NCBI GenBank assembly: GCA_001579985.1
Contig: LRSR01007521.1
Location: 1-22,850, forward strand
Source: Hypsibius dujardini
Lineage: Eukaryota; Tardigrada; Eutardigrada; Parachela; Hypsibiidae
Direction: 5' to 3'
Length of the DNA stretch: 22,850 nucleotides
The notes under the pieces were generated by a model. It was given only the letters and a program-made list of their open reading frames with translations. It ran no database searches and was not told the DNA's origin. The translations under genes were made by a program, and so were the position numbers. Below are positions 19,769 to 22,850 of the stretch, piece after piece; positions within the stretch are counted from its first letter, which is position 1; every line of letters starts with the position of its first letter.

Positions 19769-22673
19769 TATTGATTTATTACAGATTCCAGAAAATCGAT
19801 CGCTCGATCGATTGATTGATTGATTGATTTATTTATTTATTACAGAAAAGTGATACACGGTGCAGGTCATCAGGGCTGATCCGAGAAAGCCCTCGGACGG
19901 CTCTTACGTCCATCTACCTGTTTGTCAGTGTAGAGGAGGTTGTTGATGTAGAGCAGATTCGTCCACCAGGTGCCCCTGCAGCCGTCAATCTCCATCCCGT
20001 TGGGATTCCACTGCGGACCACTGCCGAGGTACTTGAACAAACTCAGATAGATAAACATGACAACCGCATATGCTGCTGTCAGCCTGAAATTCATAGCAAC
20101 GTTTAAAATTAATATTCTCAGTTTAGCTAAGAAAGAAAAAAGTGAAAAGACGTACCGCCAATATCGATGGACGTAATATCCGACTACGTGGAGCTTTTGA
20201 ACTTTTTTGTAATTCAGCACAAATAGGTAGCATACCAACAGCCCACTGAAACGGACAGTGAACACTGTATGTGTGCGACAGAAGTAAGTAAGCGACAGAA
20301 TTTAATCTAATAGAGGATCCCGGAAATGGGTAATACTTGAACAATCAATCAATCAACCAGCAGAGCTCTGGAGCAATCGGAGCTGAGTTGATTGGTTGAT
20401 TGTTCAATCATTACCCCTTCCCCGTTCCTTTTGCCCATTTCCGGGACCCTCCGTGAGACTAAATTCCATCGCTTACTGTGCACGTTTATGTGCTGTCAAG
20501 AGACATTTTCCGTTTCATACCTCATGGTGAAGAAGGTGTCAACGGAGACCGTTGCATTTGCAATAGCTTGAAACCAGAAATTTCCCAGGATATTCGGTAG
20601 AGTTGTGAGGTCACCTAAACGTTTTCGCCCGTGTATCATCATACAACAATAGGCCCTGATGGGATGTTTCGCGAGTCACGACTTACGAACGATATAAATG
20701 GAGAAGCCATAAGTATGCCCGAGGACGACCCACGTCATGGAGAGAAACCGAATCCCGTGGATGCAAGTCAGCGATTGGTCATTACTCGAGACTGACAGCA
20801 GCTTCTGCGTGTTGGTGTAGATGCTGAAAACCATCAAAATTTCCCCCAATATGCCTAAAATAGATGAGCAATTTATCGAGCGTTCAAATTGCTCCTGATG
20901 CGAGAGAAGTGCATGCGAAAAGAACGAAAGAGAACTTTACCGATTTCCGGTTTCGCGGCATGTTTGGCGGGATGATGATGATGAGTCCGCTCCTTCACGG
21001 GTAGCTCTCTGGAGTCCGCCAACAGCGGAGCATCGTCATCATCGCTATAGACCACCTCGCAACGTTCGTTGACGTCGACAGCGGCAAACCCGTTACTCCC
21101 ACCGCTGTGGTCCGTTCCGATGACCGGATACGACGCACTATGAAGGGTACCGGGTACCAGGTGCTTACCGGGTACAGAGCCGTTCTGGAGCAGCTCCGCC
21201 AGTCTCGGTTGGTAGACAACAATGTCGTATAGAGTTCCGAGGGCGATGATGAAGAGGAAAATTCCGATGACCGCTCTGAAGGATATCGTCATGTATGTAA
21301 TACTCAGAAATTCAATGCTGTAATGGTACGTGCGAGTAAACTACTAACAAGGAAACCTAGGTGGGTTCTCGCCTGATTTGACATCCTCTTTTGTCACGAT
21401 TGAAGGCTACGGGACTATGCTTAAAAATGGTCTTGATAATTTGGGCTATCGTCTGGACGGTGGCCGGAAAAAAGGATTGTATATTGGCCTGTACACGAGT
21501 TTGTGGCATTAAGTTGGCAGGGCATTGATCGATCGATCGTCAATTATTAATCCACAATTAATCAAACAATCAACTCGTGTACAGGCCAAACCGCAATCCT
21601 TTTTTCCGGCCACCGTCCAGACGTTAGCCCAAATTAACAACGCCATTTTTAAGCATGATCCCACAAAGTTGCAGCTTTCATTTAGGACAAAAGAGGATTT
21701 CAGATCAGGCGAGCACTCACCTAGGTTTCCTTGTAACGAATCGATCAAAAATGGATTCATGTTAAATTTCCAGTATACAGTATACCGTATATGGACATTA
21801 TAAATTACATATAACTGTATGAATATAAATTGCCATCTATATAGAACTGTATTCTGTACATTGTATGATGATGAAATTTTTTCGAAATCGAAATCTTACA
21901 ACGCGATGATGGATTGTGTGTCGTAGGGAATTGTGCGCGGTTGACAATTACTTCCGTAGACCTGAATGCCCGTCGTGACATTGGTTCTTTCAGTCAGCAT
22001 GGTCAAAACTGAAAGTTAAAAGAAACCATTTTATAAACGAGTTTAAAACAAAATTGCCACAAAGACGGAGTAAGTCGGAGTAAGTCGTGAATCTTTAGGT
22101 AGAAGGACATCAGGTAGACGAACCGGACAAATAAATGGACACAAAATCCTCTTATCAAATGGAGGTTCACGCTCGACCAAAGAACAGCGAGATTAGAGAG
22201 CGAACGATACGCATGGTCACATGTCACTCTCACATCCAACATACAGTAGAGAAAACAATTCTTTCTCGGACATTTCTTACGGTTAGACATGAGTTGGAAC
22301 GTATCCTGATCGGAACAGCTGTCGGGGAAACAGACTCCCAATTTCAAGGCCAACGTCACGGAAGGTCCCTCGGGGTTTTGCTGCAATAAAAAGCCTCATC
22401 AAACTGACTAGCAAGTATTCATAAGATGCAACCCTAACTATGATTTGACAAATTTTGTCATGTGGGCTTGTATGCGGGAAAATGGAAAGATTACCGCGGG
22501 AGGCGGCTGCGAGGCGTTCAGCGCTGGTCCGATATTGGCCAGGCAGTACTTCCCCTGAAACTGTGTGTCATTGTTCTGGACGGCCTTGGCAGCCTGGCAT
22601 TGGCTGAACGAGCCGAGCCACACGAAATTGCCCTGCAGGATTCCGGCTTCCGGCTTGCTAGCAGCATCCACAA
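17562..22673 (-). CDS. NRF-6-like membrane acyltransferase, 5' end beyond window (690 codons visible)
   Basis: Exons, 5' to 3': 22673-22495, 22380-22281, 22008-21900, 21275-20941, 20854-20687, 20614-20521, 20245-20156, 20083-19918, 19609-19530, 19249-19130, 19035-18785, 18311-18204, 17909-17767, 17693-17562 (TAA). All phases agree; the first visible exon begins in phase 1, so earlier exons lie past 22850. The family ('nose resistant to fluoxetine') has an N-terminal extracytoplasmic NRF domain and a multi-pass acyltransferase-3 domain; worm NRF-6 affects lipid and yolk transport, but the enzymatic substrate is unknown. Visible marks: the NRF segment GILQGNFVWLGSFSQC...FQGKYCLAN, the first membrane helix AVIGIFLFIIALGTLYDIVV, then LTCIHGIRFLSMTWVVLGHTY with the conserved His, CMGWTWYLANDMQFYWISPL, and about ten more hydrophobic segments. 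An acidic/His-rich loop (DDDD, HHHH) joins the first helix to the core. Confidence 0.92.
17950..18079. mobile_element. 130-bp hAT-like MITE in acyltransferase intron
   Basis: The inverted ends CAGAGATGTGCAACTCCGGG (17950-17969) and complement (to 18079) are perfect for 20 bp, then continue through an A run and GCAATT. The interior repeats CAACTCCGGG. Flanks CATACAAG (left) and TATACAAG (right) look like an 8-bp target duplication with one change. CAGAG termini with 8-bp duplications are typical of hAT elements. It lies in intron 17910-18203. Confidence 0.75.
18085..18200. repeat. Diverged tandem duplication of about 60 bp
   Basis: ACAAGTACGCGCAAAGACTC...CTTCTGACCGAGCGAC and ACAGGTACGCGCAGAGACGG...CTTTTGACCACACGAC are diverged copies lying head to tail, directly upstream on the plus strand of exon 18204-18311. 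No frame is shared with the gene. Confidence 0.6.
18399..18776. mobile_element. Three tandem foldback elements, period about 126-128 bp
   Basis: Units at 18399-18522, 18527-18648 and 18653-18776. Each is a near-complete palindrome: ACACGTGGCAAAAACCGTGC...GAATTAAGCCATTACACTCG, a central GGCTGTnGTACACAGCC hairpin, and the inverted arm CGAGTTnAAGTGC...TTTTTGCCACGTGT. Copies 2 and 3 are closest to each other. The array fills most of intron 18312-18784, and its edge lies about 10 nt from the splice donor GGTATGTATACAC. A diverged relative is at 16532-16676. Confidence 0.85.
19288..19436. mobile_element. 149-bp MITE with perfect 30-bp inverted ends, 'CGCGATCTC' family copy 2
   Basis: GTACCGTACCGTCGCGATCT plus CAAGGGACAG at 19288-19317 is exactly inverted at 19407-19436. 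The 18-bp core CGCGATCTCAAGGGACAG is shared with the element at 15858-16128, while the outer bases differ. It lies in intron 19250-19529 of the acyltransferase gene. No frame. Confidence 0.85.
19657..19843. repeat. (TTTA)n/(TTGA)n microsatellite block
   Basis: (ATTT)n passes into (GATT)n, is interrupted at 19773-19805 by TTATTACAGATTCC and ATCGATCGCTCGATCG, then resumes and ends TTTATTACAG. On the minus strand CTGTAATAAAT precedes each tract. This resembles A-rich retroposon tails. It lies in intron 19610-19917. Confidence 0.85.
20288..20476. mobile_element. 189-bp inverted-repeat element, 'GGAGGGTCCGGG' family, copy 2
   Basis: Left end GTAAGCGACAGAATTTAATC...GGATCCCGGAAATGGG; the right end is its inverted relative. 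Subterminal GAACAATCAATCAATCAACC is also inverted on the right. The order (GGAGGGTCC, then AATGGGCAAA, then a G-rich part, then GAACAATCAACC) matches the copies at 16916 and 22741. It lies in intron 20246-20520. Confidence 0.7.
21348..21733. mobile_element. 386-bp foldback element with TAA flanks
   Basis: Long imperfect arms: CAAGGAAACCTAGGTG at the left is matched by the complement ending at 21733, and the match continues through CTCGCCTGAT, ATCCTCTTTTGTC, GGCCGGAAAAAAGGATTG and GGCCTGTACACGAGTT to a centre of GATCGATCGATCG. TAA borders both ends (21345-21347 and 21734-21736), fitting a 3-bp target duplication as made by PIF/Harbinger-type elements (inference). It lies in intron 21276-21899. 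Confidence 0.8.
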
Positions 22674-22740
22674 CTGCAACACATCCCCGACAAAAGGGTT
22701 TTCATATTAGCATGTACGATTATCGCAGGAAAAGTACAGA

Positions 22741-22850
22741 TACAGTCATGGACAAAACTGAGTACACTGGAGGGTCCGGGGAATGGGCAAAGGGGGCGGG
22801 ACAGGGGGTGGTTTTCAAATAATCGAACAATCAACCACCTGATCACCCCC
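22741..22850. mobile_element. Left part of a 'CACTGGAGGGTCCGGG' element, cut by the window end
   Basis: TACAGTCATGGACAAAACTG is followed by TACACTGGAGGGTCCGGGGA, AATGGGCAAAGGGGGCGGG and GAACAATCAACCACCTGA. This is the same order as at 16916 and 20288. The right arm, if present, is past 22850. It lies in the intron upstream of exon 22673. Confidence 0.65.

Noticed and set aside
96-22673. Polycistronic operon of the three genes
   Set aside because: Same strand, but gaps of 2.1 and 2.4 kb filled with repeats and no trans-splice signal seen.

Overview
The window is eukaryotic nuclear DNA, almost certainly from an animal. It carries three spliced protein genes, all on the minus strand, with GT-AG introns mostly of 65-350 bp. 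No rRNA, tRNA, CRISPR array or prokaryotic operon was seen. The gene set (UBR4, cohesin RAD21, NRF-6-like membrane acyltransferase), the compact introns and the dense short inverted-repeat elements suggest a small-genome invertebrate. An ecdysozoan such as a tardigrade would fit, but the species cannot be fixed from sequence alone.

Layout: (1) 96-10143 holds the N-terminal 2401 codons of a UBR4/p600/Pushover-type ubiquitin ligase in 15 coding exons. The gene runs off the left edge, so its C-terminal half is missing. (2) 10170-12239 is an intergenic or 5'-UTR stretch with a possible promoter, a small hairpin and three copies of a 95-bp tandem repeat. (3) 12240-15149 is a complete RAD21 kleisin of 629 codons in nine coding exons. 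(4) 15150-17561 is gene-free and packed with inverted-repeat elements. (5) 17562-22673 is an NRF-6-like acyltransferase, complete at the C terminus (690 codons visible) and entering from beyond the right edge.

Every exon join listed was checked by hand. Intron phases match throughout, and the proteins keep family landmarks: a UBR zinc box at residues 1682-1729, both RAD21 end domains, and the NRF segment plus acyltransferase-3 core. The genes are neighbours in one orientation with 2.1-2.4 kb between them. Nothing shows that they work in one pathway: UBR4 acts in N-degron protein turnover, RAD21 in sister-chromatid cohesion, and NRF-6-like proteins in membrane lipid transport or modification.

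The most unusual content is non-coding. Most oversized introns are small introns enlarged by one insertion: inverted-repeat (MITE-like) elements in the acyltransferase gene, and (TCTG/CAGA)n tracts in UBR4. At least four foldback families recur between the intergenic region and the introns. One is present as three tandem 126-bp palindromes ending a few bases from a splice donor. A 59-bp exon-edge plus splice-acceptor segment of UBR4 is duplicated into another UBR4 intron.
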